DNA of 55,137 bases from an uncultured Clostridia bacterium (GTDB lineage Bacteria; Bacillota; Clostridia; Oscillospirales; Acutalibacteraceae), in assembly GCA_944384995.1 (NCBI GenBank), contig CALWVN010000011.1, positions 1-55,137 on the forward strand, given 5' to 3'. Under the pieces are notes generated by a model. That model had not been told where the DNA came from, did not search any database, and was given only the letters and a program-made list of their open reading frames with translations. A program made the translations under genes and the position numbers. Positions 9,186 through 22,088 of the stretch are shown here, one piece after another (the stretch's first letter is position 1; every line of letters begins with the position of its first letter).

Positions 9186-9899
9186 TCAATTTCCGTTGAT
9201 AAAGTCGATGAGCGCAGCCGGCGTGCAGGCGGAAAGCGCCAGCGGCTCGTTTGGTTCCACCATGTTTTCGAGATAATGCGCGTCGGAATTGCGCACGATA
9301 CGCTTGCCGTGCAAATGCGGATGTCGCTCGAGATACTGCGGCAAAAAAGCCTTGTGCGTAAATTCTGCCGTTTGGAAATCGAGCGCCTCGTACCATTCGC
9401 CGAGCACCGACAGAACGCTGTAGGACGCGCGGTCGAGGTGCGCAGGAAAGCACGCGCCGCCGAATGTGCGCACGAGCGCGGGCAGTGCGTCGATACCGAT
9501 AGTGCTTGCCGTTGTCAGCAGCAGCGGTTCGGTGTCCAAGATGTTATCCTGCGCATCCAGAACGAGCTGCTCTCCGAAAATTTCGGGACGGTTGCGCACG
9601 GGCGGCAGCGTTGCGTGCACATGCTCGGAAAACGCCTCGGCAGCCGCGAGATCGGGCAGCAGACAGACGCAGTGGATCTCCTCGGCGGTGCAAAGCTCCA
9701 TGCCCGGCACAACCGTGATCCCCTCCTGCACGCCGACCTCCACGGCAGCCGCGCAGTTGCGGCAGGAGTTGTGGTCGGTCAGGGCGATCATATCATAGCC
9801 CAAAAGCTTCGCCATGCGCACCAAATTGTTGGGCGTCATGTCCGTGTCCCCGCAGGGCGACAGGCAGGAATGCAGATGCAGGTCGGCGTAAACGTTCAT
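9186..9899 (-). CDS. PHP-domain metal-dependent phosphoesterase
   Basis: 237 residues with the four PHP metal-binding motifs: YADLHLHSCLSPCG at the N-terminus, ALTDHNS near residue 40, CFPAHLDRA near 150 and VRNSDAHYL near 200. PHP proteins of this class hydrolyse phosphoesters (for example nucleotides or histidinol phosphate-like substrates) with Mn, Zn or Fe; the substrate here is unknown. It is the last gene of the hydrogenase-like signalling operon and overlaps the preceding DRTGG gene by four bases (ATGA), so it is translationally coupled and probably serves the same signal pathway. Confidence 0.88.
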   Translation of the reverse strand: MNVYADLHLHSCLSPCGDTDMTPNNLVRMAKLLGYDMIALTDHNSCRNCAAAVEVGVQEGITVVPGMELCTAEEIHCVCLLPDLAAAEAFSEHVHATLPPVRNRPEIFGEQLVLDAQDNILDTEPLLLTTASTIGIDALPALVRTFGGACFPAHLDRASYSVLSVLGEWYEALDFQTAEFTHKAFLPQYLERHPHLHGKRIVRNSDAHYLENMVEPNEPLALSACTPAALIDFINGN

Positions 9900-10222
9900 A
9901 GCAGTTTCGAGAGCGCCGAAGCGAGCGTGTAGGCGTTCTGCTCAGACAGCAGGACATTCACGCCCTGCTGCTGCGCTTTCTGCTTTGCCGCATCGTCGAG
10001 CGGCGCGTTCTCGCAAAGCACGATGCACGCGCAATCCGCCAACACGCTCACCGCCACGGCATTGATGTTGCCCATGACGGTGAACCAGCAGTCGCCGCTT
10101 TGCGCGCGCGACATGACCCAGCTTAAAAGGTCACCGCAGTAGCCGCCCGTGATCTCACGGTCAAGGTCTGCTTCCACCGCCGTCTGCAATCCGATTTTTT
10201 CCGCAAATTCCCGAACCGTCAT
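9896..10222 (-). CDS. DRTGG-domain protein (second copy in operon)
   Basis: 108 residues resembling the DRTGG domain, seen in the centre as REITGGYCGDLLSWVM. DRTGG domains occur next to CBS pairs and phosphotransacetylases and are thought to sense a small ligand. The protein consists of this domain alone, without an output domain. It lies between the TIGR04076 gene (13 bases upstream) and the PHP gene (4-base overlap). The partner copy at 12353 has the same size, so the operon is bracketed by two DRTGG proteins. Confidence 0.78.
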   Translation of the reverse strand: MTVREFAEKIGLQTAVEADLDREITGGYCGDLLSWVMSRAQSGDCWFTVMGNINAVAVSVLADCACIVLCENAPLDDAAKQKAQQQGVNVLLSEQNAYTLASALSKLL

Positions 10223-10234
10223 AGTCTCTCCTTT

Positions 10235-10579
10235 TCAGCGCACAGGCGTATAATCGAGCTTGGAGATTTCGTCTGTGGCTTCCAGCTTGAATATGACCGG
10301 GCGCAGGCCATCGTTGCAGCAGCAGATCGCGACGCCCGGTTCACGGATCCAGTCGCCGAAATAAAACGTATCCTTGGAAGCGCCGTGCGCAAGTGCGAAC
10401 ACATATTGATAGATCGCCTTCCACGCCTCGTCGCAGAAGCCGTCGGGTTTCGCATAATCGGCGTAAAATACCTGCCCCTCTTTGAGCATCGGGCATTTGT
10501 CTAACCCTGCCACACCGTACTGCGCGGCGAGGTCGGCCTGTAAGGTGGTCTTTAAAACGGTAATTTTTACTTTAGTCAC
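10235..10579 (-). CDS. TIGR04076 family protein
   Basis: 114 residues. The core with CPMLKEGQ, then CCNDGLRPVIFKLE near the C-terminus, is typical of TIGR04076 proteins, small Cys-containing proteins of unknown function found in anaerobes. Four cysteines (one in CPML, one in FCDEAW, then CCC) could bind metal or a cluster; this is inference. It overlaps the 3' end of the hydrogenase-like gene by eight bases, indicating coupled translation. Confidence 0.75.
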   Translation of the reverse strand: MTKVKITVLKTTLQADLAAQYGVAGLDKCPMLKEGQVFYADYAKPDGFCDEAWKAIYQYVFALAHGASKDTFYFGDWIREPGVAICCCNDGLRPVIFKLEATDEISKLDYTPVR

Positions 10580-11903
10580 GGCGGTCTCCTTTTTCTTTCA
10601 TCTCGTCCGATTTTCGGAACGGCGCGGGGATCGGGATGCAGCCGCTGCCGTCAGCCGTGTCGCGCGTAAAGAACACGCAGTCCTCGATCGCGCCCTTGCC
10701 GCGCACGATATCCTCCGCAAGATCGCGGCACGACGGCGCGCCGCAGGTACCGCAGTCCAGTCCCGGCAGCAGTTTTTCGATCTCGTTGAGACGCTGCATT
10801 TTTTCCATGGCACGGCGGATATCTTTGTCGAGCTTTAAAATATCCACGGGTTCAAGCGGCGTTTTCCACCGCATTTCACGCGGGATCGCGGCATCGGCGA
10901 GGCGGTTACATGATTCCGGCAGATATTTGCGCAGCCGCTGGAGCCGGGCTTTTGCGACATAGGGGTTTTCTACCGTCAGCGGCCCGCCGACACACCCGCC
11001 CGAGCAGGCGTTGAGCTCAATGAAGTCGAGGTCGTTGAGCTTTTCATTTTCGAGCTCTTCGAGCACCTGAATGACGTTTTCAATGCCGTCCGCCGCCAAA
11101 TATCGGTCATCCTTAAGCGCGGCGGACTCCCCGCCGGACGAGGCCCAGCGCACGCCTGCAAAACCCGAATCCGCCAGCTTTTCGACTTCGTCGCGCGTGA
11201 GCTTTTCCATTTGGGAAAGCAGCACGGGGTAGATGTCCTTGATGCCGAACACACCGCTGACCTCGGACTTTTCATTACAGATGGGCTGCTTGATCGCCGA
11301 AATTTTCGCCGTACAGGGCGTAAGGAAAAAGACGCCGATGTCTTCGGGTGCAAGCCCCGTTTTCTTTTGCGCGCGCGCTCGCGCGAGCCGAGCTGCCTCC
11401 TCCATGGGGGCGTTTAGGTCGAGCACGTTTGGGATGAGGTTCGGGAAACGCACGCGAATAAGCCGCACGATGGCGGGGCACGCCGAAGAGATAACGGGAC
11501 GCACGATGTCCTGCCGTTCCAAATAAAGCCGCGTCGCATCCGAGACGAGCTCCGCGCCCGCCGAGACCTCAAACACATCGTCAAAGCCGAGCCGCAAAAG
11601 CGCGGTCAGCACGTAATTTACGTTTTCGAGGTTGTTGAACTGCCCGTACAGCGTCGGTGCGGGCAGCGCCACGCGGTATTTGTAATCCAAAATTTCGTTG
11701 AAGGAATACCGTTCGGCATATTTCGCGTGGTTCGGGCAAATGCGGATGCACTCGCCGCAGTCGATGCAGCGCTCCGAGATGATATACGCCTTGCCGCGGC
11801 GCACGCGGATAGCGCCCGTCGGGCAGCGCTTGATGCAGTTGATGCAGCCCTTGCACTTTTCCTCGTCGAGCCGAACCGAATGAAAAAAGTCCTTGGAAGC
11901 CAT
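10572..11903 (-). CDS. HydS-like sensory [FeFe]-hydrogenase homologue
   Basis: 443 residues. Two [4Fe-4S] motifs come first (Cys17/20/23/27 and Cys46/49/52/56), then the H-cluster domain, then a C-terminal Cys-rich iron-sulphur module (DCGTCGAPSC, ~residue 395-405). All four H-cluster ligands are visible: Cys142 in SSACP, Cys197 in LTPCTAK, Cys300 and Cys304 in NACSGGC. In catalytic enzymes the first motif is TSCCP, whose first Cys relays protons; here it is Ala141. That substitution and the Fes-type C-terminus fit the putative sensory hydrogenases (HydS, groups C/D) rather than a H2-producing enzyme. It sits in an operon with an RsbW-like ATPase, two DRTGG proteins and a PHP phosphoesterase, and no electron-transfer subunits are nearby. 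A role in sensing H2 or redox state is inferred. Confidence 0.86.
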   Translation of the reverse strand: MASKDFFHSVRLDEEKCKGCINCIKRCPTGAIRVRRGKAYIISERCIDCGECIRICPNHAKYAERYSFNEILDYKYRVALPAPTLYGQFNNLENVNYVLTALLRLGFDDVFEVSAGAELVSDATRLYLERQDIVRPVISSACPAIVRLIRVRFPNLIPNVLDLNAPMEEAARLARARAQKKTGLAPEDIGVFFLTPCTAKISAIKQPICNEKSEVSGVFGIKDIYPVLLSQMEKLTRDEVEKLADSGFAGVRWASSGGESAALKDDRYLAADGIENVIQVLEELENEKLNDLDFIELNACSGGCVGGPLTVENPYVAKARLQRLRKYLPESCNRLADAAIPREMRWKTPLEPVDILKLDKDIRRAMEKMQRLNEIEKLLPGLDCGTCGAPSCRDLAEDIVRGKGAIEDCVFFTRDTADGSGCIPIPAPFRKSDEMKEKGDRRD

Positions 11904-11933
11904 ATAGATCGCTCCGAATCGAGAACGATAGCG

Positions 11934-12356
11934 CTATTTCACGTCTACACGAAGATACATGGTCGTACCCTCGCCGAGCTTTGTATCTATGCGCATATCG
12001 TCCGTGTATTTTTTGATGTTTGGAAGCCCCATGCCCGCGCCGAAGCCCAGCGCGCGGACATTGTCGGGCGCGGTGGAATAGCCCGCCTGCATGGCAAGCT
12101 CCACGTCCGCGATGCCGGGACCCTTGTCTGCAAGCACCATGCGGATGCAGTCGGGGTCGATGGAAACGTCGATCGTTCCGCCGTTTGCATGGATGACCAT
12201 GTTGATCTCGCCCTCATACAGCGCGATGACGACGTTGCGGATCAGCGCGGGATCGAAGCCGAGTTTTTTAAGCTGGGCTTTCACATTGCCGGATGCCTCC
12301 CCCGCGCGGGAAAAATCGTCGCCGGGCACGTCGTAATGCAGCTCAATAAGGCTCAT
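11934..12356 (-). CDS. RsbW-like anti-sigma/histidine-kinase-type ATPase
   Basis: 140 residues forming a lone GHKL ATPase domain: an N-box-like ALYEGEINMVIHA, the G1 motif LADKGPGIAD and a G2 motif FGAGMGLPNIKKY. It has no dimerisation or sensor domain, like serine kinases RsbW/SpoIIAB. Such proteins phosphorylate or sequester partner proteins. It overlaps the upstream DRTGG gene by four bases and precedes the hydrogenase-like gene by 30, a context known from other clostridia, suggesting it relays the hydrogenase signal. Its target is unknown. Confidence 0.85.
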   Translation of the reverse strand: MSLIELHYDVPGDDFSRAGEASGNVKAQLKKLGFDPALIRNVVIALYEGEINMVIHANGGTIDVSIDPDCIRMVLADKGPGIADVELAMQAGYSTAPDNVRALGFGAGMGLPNIKKYTDDMRIDTKLGEGTTMYLRVDVK

Positions 12357-12703
12357 TGGATGGTGCCTCCCCGCAAACCCTTTTCATACAGCATCCCGCA
12401 CGCGGCGAACATGGGCAGCTGCGTGGACAGCAGCACGATGTCGCGGTCACGTGCAAGCCCGATGATGCTTTCATCCGGATGCTTGCCGCGCACGAACACG
12501 ATGCACTGCATATCCATCATCTCCGCCGTTCGCACCACCTGCGGGTTCACAAGCCCCGAAAGCAGCACCGCCTGCTCTTTTACATATGCCAATACGTCGC
12601 TCATCATATCGCTGCCGCAGGCGGAAAAGACCTCGCGGTCGAGGAAGTCCTCGCCGCAGATCACTTCGGCGGACAGGATCTCCTGAATCTCACGAACCGT
12701 CAT
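12353..12703 (-). CDS. DRTGG-domain protein (first gene of HydS operon)
   Basis: 116 residues, a stand-alone DRTGG domain (ACGSDMMSDVLAYVKEQ in the centre) similar in size and layout to the product at 9896. AGGAGG lies eight bases before ATG 12703, which is preferred to the ATG at 12709, only two bases from the ribosome site. The stop overlaps the ATPase start. A promoter lies at 12745-12773. Ligand and partner are unknown; a small-molecule-binding role is inferred from the family. Confidence 0.78.
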   Translation of the reverse strand: MTVREIQEILSAEVICGEDFLDREVFSACGSDMMSDVLAYVKEQAVLLSGLVNPQVVRTAEMMDMQCIVFVRGKHPDESIIGLARDRDIVLLSTQLPMFAACGMLYEKGLRGGTIQ

Positions 12704-12744
12704 CGTCATGACCTCCTAAGGCGTAATACCATTTCTAATTTAAC

Positions 12745-12773
12745 ATTATACATAAAAAATTAAGAACGCACAA
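12745..12773 (-). promoter_or_regulatory. Promoter of the HydS signalling operon
   Basis: Minus-strand TTGTGC (12768-12773), 17-base spacer, TATAAT (12745-12750), about 42 bases before the first start codon. Confidence 0.65.
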
Positions 12774-12825
12774 GCTGTTTTTGCATATTTTCGGCAGGAT
12801 GTGTACAGGTTTTCCGTTGGAAACG

Positions 12826-12854
12826 TTGCAGTGTGTAAGCCCTTGTGCTATAAT
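12826..12854 (+). promoter_or_regulatory. Promoter of the trkA-trkH fusion gene
   Basis: TTGCAG (12826-12831), 17-base spacer and TATAAT (12849-12854), followed by GAAAGGGG and ATG 12887. It is divergent from, and about 50 bases away from, the HydS operon promoter. Confidence 0.7.
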
Positions 12855-12886
12855 TATTTTGTTTTTTCGAAAGGGGTAAGCAGAGC

Positions 12887-14002
12887 ATGCATATCGTGAT
12901 CGTCGGCGACGGCAAGGTCGGCGCCGCGCTGACCGAGCATCTTTCCAAAGAGGGGCACGACGTGGTTGTGATCGACAAAGACCCGCGCGTTGTGGAAGCG
13001 ATGGCGAACACCTACGATGTTATGGGACTGTGCGGCAACGGCGCGAGTTACAGCGTTCAAAAAGAGGCAGGGGTAGAAAAGGCGCGCCTGCTCATTGCCG
13101 CGACCTCGTCGGACGAGCTGAACATTCTTTGCTGCCTTGTGGCAAAGAAGATCGGCGCACGCCACACCATCGCGCGCGTGCGCAATCCCGAGTATGCGCA
13201 GCAGCTCCATTTTTTCCGTGAAGAATTAGGCCTGAGCCTGGTGGTCAACCCCGAATTTGCCGCGGCGAACGAGATCGCGCGTATTCTGCGCTTCCCGACT
13301 GCGATCAATATGGAGAGCTTTGCGGGCGACCGTGTGGATCTTGCGGAAATCAAGATCGGTGCAAACAACCCGCTTGCGGGGCTGTGTGTGCGCGACATCC
13401 CCACACGCTTCAAAGCCCGCGTACTGCTTTGCGCGGTACAGCGCGGCGAGCAGGTCTTTATCCCGAACGGCAGTTTTCAGCTGGAGGCGGGCGACCGCAT
13501 CCACTTCACCTCCAAGCGCAGCGATATGGCGGCGTTTATGAAGGAGCTGGGCATTTACAAGCACCCGACCAAGCATGTGCTCATCGCCGGCGGCGGCTTT
13601 AAGGTGGAACGCCTGATGGTGCTTTGCAAAACGATCGTCGCGCAAATCAAAAAGGCGATCAACGGCCGTGCCGTCGTGCCCGTTAAGGTGGACGGAAGGA
13701 TGGTCGATTCCAATTATATCCGCGGGGTGCTGACGTATTTAGGCGCCTACGTCGCGATGGTGTGCGTCGGGCCGTTTTTAATTTGCTTTGACGACGTGAC
13801 CATGGAGGAGGCTGTCGGCGGCGTTCTGACCTGCTTCAACAACGTCGGCCCCTCCTTCGGGCGCATGAGCCCGGTCGGCAACTTCGGGATCCTTTCGAGC
13901 TTTTCCAAATATGTGCTGTCCTTTTTGATGCTGGCAGGCCGTTTGGAGATCTACCCGATGCTCATCCTGTTCTACTACAAGGCATGGAAGCGCCGCAACT
14001 GA
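12887..14002 (+). CDS. TrkA-TrkH chimeric ORF produced by internal deletion
   Basis: A single 371-residue ORF whose two halves belong to different genes. Residues 1-~238 are TrkA: Rossmann NAD-binding start VIVGDGKVGAALTEHL, a TrkA_C domain at ~140-220, then the start of the second TrkA Rossmann fold (HVLIAGGG). From GGGFKV onward it is the last third of the TrkH K+ channel: selectivity-type segment NVGPSFGRMSPVGNF and the C-terminal signature MLAGRLEIYPMLILF. Clostridia often carry trkA directly before trkH; loss of about 1.7 kb between them would give this ORF. Both genes encode GGG at the joint (13585-13597), so microhomology-mediated deletion is likely. The product lacks half the regulator and most of the pore, so it is probably non-functional. 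An assembly collapse is the alternative. Confidence 0.88.
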   Translation: MHIVIVGDGKVGAALTEHLSKEGHDVVVIDKDPRVVEAMANTYDVMGLCGNGASYSVQKEAGVEKARLLIAATSSDELNILCCLVAKKIGARHTIARVRNPEYAQQLHFFREELGLSLVVNPEFAAANEIARILRFPTAINMESFAGDRVDLAEIKIGANNPLAGLCVRDIPTRFKARVLLCAVQRGEQVFIPNGSFQLEAGDRIHFTSKRSDMAAFMKELGIYKHPTKHVLIAGGGFKVERLMVLCKTIVAQIKKAINGRAVVPVKVDGRMVDSNYIRGVLTYLGAYVAMVCVGPFLICFDDVTMEEAVGGVLTCFNNVGPSFGRMSPVGNFGILSSFSKYVLSFLMLAGRLEIYPMLILFYYKAWKRRN

Positions 14003-14020
14003 ATCTACGCAAGAACCTCC

Positions 14021-14059
14021 CACCCGTAAGGAGCACAATGCTTTTTACGGGTGTTTTTT
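14021..14059 (+). terminator. Rho-independent terminator after trkA-trkH ORF
   Basis: Stem CACCCGTAA (14021-14029) / TTACGGGTG (14045-14053) followed by six T residues, 18 bases after the stop codon. Confidence 0.88.
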
Positions 14060-14252
14060 GTCGGTTTGCAAATATAGGTCATTTTTCGTAATGGTTGCGC
14101 AGAAAATCGAAAGTATCTTCCCCTATTTCTGTTATACTGAAATACATCGTGATAATTTCCATGTTTTTTGTTATGTTTTCGCTGGCAAAGTATCACGGAA
14201 TCTGCTATGATGCCGAATAGCTATAATAAGCGGATGCAAAAGGAGCGTTAAT

Positions 14253-16337
14253 ATGCCCATTTATGTGAAAGACAATATTTTTGTACTGGAAACCGAGCGC
14301 ACGCAATATGTGTTCGGAATAGACAACAGCGGGTTGAACCGCCATCTGCACTGGGGTGCGAAATGCGATCCCGCAGACTATTTTATTGAGACCTTCGGCG
14401 ACGAAAATTCCAATCACACCATGCTCGACGAATACCGACAGGAATACACCGTGTTCGGCTCGACGATGTATCGCGAATGTGCACTGAAGGTCCGTTTTTC
14501 GGACGGCTGCCGGGAACTGGATCTGCAATACGACGGCTTTGCGCAGGAGGGTGACACGCTGGAGGTGCGGTTCTCGGACCGGCACTATCCGCTTAAAGTG
14601 CGGCTCTGCTACGAACTGACCCCGGGCTTTGATGTGTTCACCCGTTGGGTGGAGCTCGAGAATACGGGCGAGCAGCCCATTTTGCTTGAAAAGGTATGCA
14701 GCGCCGAATTCTCTCTGCCGTCGCAAAAGCCCTATACGTTCCGCAACACCAACGGCGCCTGGGGCGGTGAAGGGATCGAATGCATGCAGACGCTCATGGG
14801 CGGTACGCTGGTGTTTGAAAGCCGCCGCGGCATATCCGGGCACAATCAGTCTCCGTATTTTATCGCGTATCAAAATGCAGATGAAGCCTCAGGCGACGTC
14901 TATTTTGCCGCGCTCGCATACAGCGGCAACTTCAAGGTGAGCGCCGCACGCGATCTGTACAGCTTTACGCGCATCCATGTGGGGCTCAATGATTTCGATT
15001 TTTCCTATACGCTCCACGGCGGCGAAAGCTTTGAAACGCCGAAGGTGTTTTGCGGTCTTGCTAAAGGTTTCGGAGACATGTCGCGCCAAATGCACAAATT
15101 CACCGTGCAAAATGTCCTGCCGCAAGCGTTTGCCGAAAAGCCGCTGCCCGTGCTTTACAATTCCTGGGAAGCGACGGGCTTTGACGTCAATGCCGAAAAC
15201 CAGATGCGGCTTGCCGAAAAGGCGGCCGCGGCGGGCGTAGAGCTGTTCGTCATGGACGACGGCTGGTTCGGCGCGCGCAACAATGACCGCGCGGGGCTCG
15301 GGGATTGGTTCGTAAACTCGGAAAAATTCCCGAACGGCTTGCAGGCGCTGATTTCGCATGTCAACAGCCTCGGCATGGATTTCGGCATCTGGGTCGAGCC
15401 TGAAATGGTCAACGCCGACAGCGACCTGTATCGTGCGCACCCCGACTGGACGTATCATTACGATACGCGCACCCCACATGAGCTGCGCAACCAGCGGGTG
15501 CTCAATCTGACACGTGCGGACGTACAGGCGTATTTGTTTGAGTTGCTGGATCGTCTGTTGACGGAAAACAACATCCGTTATATCAAATGGGATATGAACC
15601 GGCCGTTTTCCGAGACGGGCGCCGATAACCTTGAAAATCCGCAGATGCTTTGGCACCTGCACACGATGGCGGTATATGATCTGGTAGACCGTCTGCGCGC
15701 GCGCCACCCGCAGGTGCAGTTTGAAAGCTGCGCTTCCGGCGGCGGGCGGTCGGACCTCGGGGCGCTTTCGCATTTCGATGAAGTCTGGCCCAGCGACAAC
15801 ACGGATGCGATCGACCGCATGACGCTGCAAAAGACCTATACGCTGCTGCGCCCCGTCAAGACCATGCGCGCGTGGGTCACGGACGTCGGCGGTCCGAACA
15901 AGCCGACTTCCCTCGAATTTCGCTTCAACATCGCCATGCAGGGCGCTTTGAGCCTCGGCGGGGATCTGACAAAATACAGTGAAGCAGATATGGAAATCTG
16001 CCGCGAAAACGTTGCACTGTATAAAGAGATCCGCCCGCTTGTGCAGTTCGGCGATCTGTACCGGCTTGCCGATGCGGACGAGGATGAATTCCTTTGCACG
16101 CAGTATGTCAATAAAAGCAAAACGGAAAGCGTCGTGTTCCTCGCCGCCCGCGGCACGCGCTTTTATAAGAAACGTGTGATCCTGCGCCTTGCGGGGCTAG
16201 ACCCCGTTCGCCGCTATCGGCTGGAATTTGATGGGAAAATGATTGAAAAAAGCGGCGCATATCTTATGGAAGCCGGGCTTGCCGCCCATATTCGCGGCGC
16301 GGATTATAACACGGTGCTGCGGCTGTTCGCGGTTTGA
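14253..16337 (+). CDS. Alpha-galactosidase, GH36
   Basis: 694-residue cytoplasmic enzyme that hydrolyses terminal alpha-galactosides such as raffinose-family sugars. An N-terminal beta-supersandwich (~1-290) is followed by the TIM barrel with FVMDDGWFGARNND, WVEPEMVN, KWDMNR (Asp447, nucleophile), ESCASGGGR and SDNTD (Asp515, acid/base), and a C-terminal beta domain. Full family length and no signal peptide. AAAGGAG lies eight bases before the ATG. It is a single-gene transcript with terminators on both sides. The 190-base upstream region contains TATACT near 14131 but no convincing -35 box; no operator could be recognised. Confidence 0.95.
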   Translation: MPIYVKDNIFVLETERTQYVFGIDNSGLNRHLHWGAKCDPADYFIETFGDENSNHTMLDEYRQEYTVFGSTMYRECALKVRFSDGCRELDLQYDGFAQEGDTLEVRFSDRHYPLKVRLCYELTPGFDVFTRWVELENTGEQPILLEKVCSAEFSLPSQKPYTFRNTNGAWGGEGIECMQTLMGGTLVFESRRGISGHNQSPYFIAYQNADEASGDVYFAALAYSGNFKVSAARDLYSFTRIHVGLNDFDFSYTLHGGESFETPKVFCGLAKGFGDMSRQMHKFTVQNVLPQAFAEKPLPVLYNSWEATGFDVNAENQMRLAEKAAAAGVELFVMDDGWFGARNNDRAGLGDWFVNSEKFPNGLQALISHVNSLGMDFGIWVEPEMVNADSDLYRAHPDWTYHYDTRTPHELRNQRVLNLTRADVQAYLFELLDRLLTENNIRYIKWDMNRPFSETGADNLENPQMLWHLHTMAVYDLVDRLRARHPQVQFESCASGGGRSDLGALSHFDEVWPSDNTDAIDRMTLQKTYTLLRPVKTMRAWVTDVGGPNKPTSLEFRFNIAMQGALSLGGDLTKYSEADMEICRENVALYKEIRPLVQFGDLYRLADADEDEFLCTQYVNKSKTESVVFLAARGTRFYKKRVILRLAGLDPVRRYRLEFDGKMIEKSGAYLMEAGLAAHIRGADYNTVLRLFAV

Positions 16338-16364
16338 CGGCGGATGCCCAAATTTTTGACGGAC

Positions 16365-16394
16365 AAAGCCCCGAGGGACATCCCTCGGGGCTTT
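16365..16394. terminator. Bidirectional terminator between GH36 and GNAT genes
   Basis: Perfect 14-bp stem AAAGCCCCGAGGGA / TCCCTCGGGGCTTT with a two-base spacer, lying between convergent genes. A-rich and T-rich flanks allow use in both directions. Confidence 0.92.
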
Positions 16395-16418
16395 CGCTTG
16401 CTTATGTCTTTACAACGG

Positions 16419-20537
<4,119 letters not shown>

Positions 20538-20541
<4 letters not shown>

Positions 20542-22031
20542 GCGAACACAAAGGTCGTCACGGACTGCGCGGGGACTTCGCCCGTGTATGCGCCGTCCTG
20601 TGCGATAAGCGGCGAAGTGACTTCTTCAAGGTCGTGCTGCGCGTCCGTCAGGTACGCCTGCACTTCGGAAACATTTGCGTCGCGGTCAAAGCGCAGCGTA
20701 CAGCTTTGCGGAGTATCGGCGGAATTGACGACGATGACCGTGATGGTTTCCCCGTCGGAAAAGGCGACTGAGGAAAGCGGGCTTTCTTCGTTGAGCTTTG
20801 TGCGGATACGCTGTGCACCCGGCTCGACAAAGCGCGAGAAATTCCCCAATGCCCAAAGGCGCTTGGTCGTTTCATAGGTATGCGCGTCGCGGTCCACATA
20901 GATAAGACCGTCGCGGTAATCGTAAGCGGAAACGGCGATCCAATAGCTCCAGCTTTCAGCGTCAAGGATCGTCAGATCCTCGATCATGGTTTGCGCGAGC
21001 ACCAGCGCAGAATCCATGGTCACATCCTTGCCGTTCACCATTTCCGTCCATTCCGTGCACGCCACGGCGAGGTCCGGGTAGTGCCAGCGCAGATACCGCG
21101 CGGTCTTTTCCTTATCCTCCGCCGTTCCCCAATAGGAATGGGTGTCCACCGTTTGGAACACGGCGGAAAGCGTATCGTCGTCGGCAATGGCTTCGAGATA
21201 CCGTTTAAGCGTATCGCCGAACGGCTGCCCGGATTCAAACATCGAAAGCGAGACGGTATCCGTCATGCCGCGCGCCTGCATTTCGGCAAGGAACACCTTA
21301 TAGATCGCGACGACCTCTTCAGGCTCATAATGGCAGCCCTCCTGCCCGCCCTGCCACGTCCACTGCGGCTCATTGATCGGCGAAACGGCGGTCACGGGGA
21401 TGCCCTCGGCACGGAAATGCGCAGCGGCATCGAGCACATAATCCGCAAAGTTTTGATACTGCGACGCATCCAGATTCGGCAGGGAAAAATAGTGATTTTC
21501 GCCGTTCTCATCGGTATAATCAAGCCGGGAGGTATCGGGATCGGAATGGGTCTTACCGTTTATGGTCATGGTATCGGGCGCGCTGTTGGAGAAAAACACC
21601 ACGCTCGGTACGCCGAGCTCGGTCGCCTTTCGCATGCACCAGACGGCGTTTGCATCGAGCGTATAATCCACGGTGCCGTCGGCGGCAATAAAGCTCTGCG
21701 TTTTGCGCCAAGGGTCGGAATAGTAGGAGCTGTCCTCTGCCTTGGAACCTGCACCGAGGTTGTAGCGGTAAATGTCGAGATCGATGCCCGTGTCGCCGTA
21801 GAGAAGCGTCAGAATCTCGTCGCGTACCGCTTCACCGCTCTCGCCGACCTCAGTCCAGCCGCCGACGTCCTGCGCCCACCACGCGGCACTCGCCCCGAAG
21901 CCCTGCATGGTCTGGTAGGTCTTGCCGGTATCCACGGAAATCACGCTCTGCCCGTCCTTATCACACGCCGTCAGCATAAAAATCAGCCCTCCGAGCACAC
22001 ACAGTCCCACAAGAATTTTTCGGAATCTCAT
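20538..22031 (-). CDS. GH30-family glycosidase lipoprotein
   Basis: 497 residues with a lipoprotein signal peptide ending in the lipobox LTAC (lipidated Cys23), so anchored on the outer face of the membrane. The GH30 barrel starts with QGFGASAAWW; the acid/base Glu is in SPINEPQW and the nucleophile Glu in CTEWTEM. A side beta domain follows (residues ~400-497). GH30 includes endo-beta-1,6-galactanases, xylanases and beta-1,6-glucanases; the QEGCHYEPEE region after the acid/base resembles the galactanase-type branch, which is only suggestive. GGAGG lies before ATG 22031. The upp terminator lies directly upstream, so transcription may start there or read through. Confidence 0.88.
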
Positions 22032-22046
22032 GTTTCTCCTCCATGC

Positions 22047-22082
22047 AAAAAGCGGGCAGAAAGGCGCCTTGCCCCTGCCCGC
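22047..22082 (-). terminator. Terminator of the upp operon
   Basis: Minus-strand stem GCGGGCAG / CTGCCCGC (22075-22082 with 22052-22059), followed by five T residues (22047-22051). It sits between the upp stop and the GH30 ribosome site, leaving almost no room for a separate GH30 promoter. Confidence 0.85.
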
Positions 22083-22088
22083 ATATGT

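Noticed and set aside
14889-15830. 313-codon open frame on the minus strand within the GH36 gene
   Set aside because: Opposite to the catalytic barrel of the alpha-galactosidase; no start signals or recognisable motifs.
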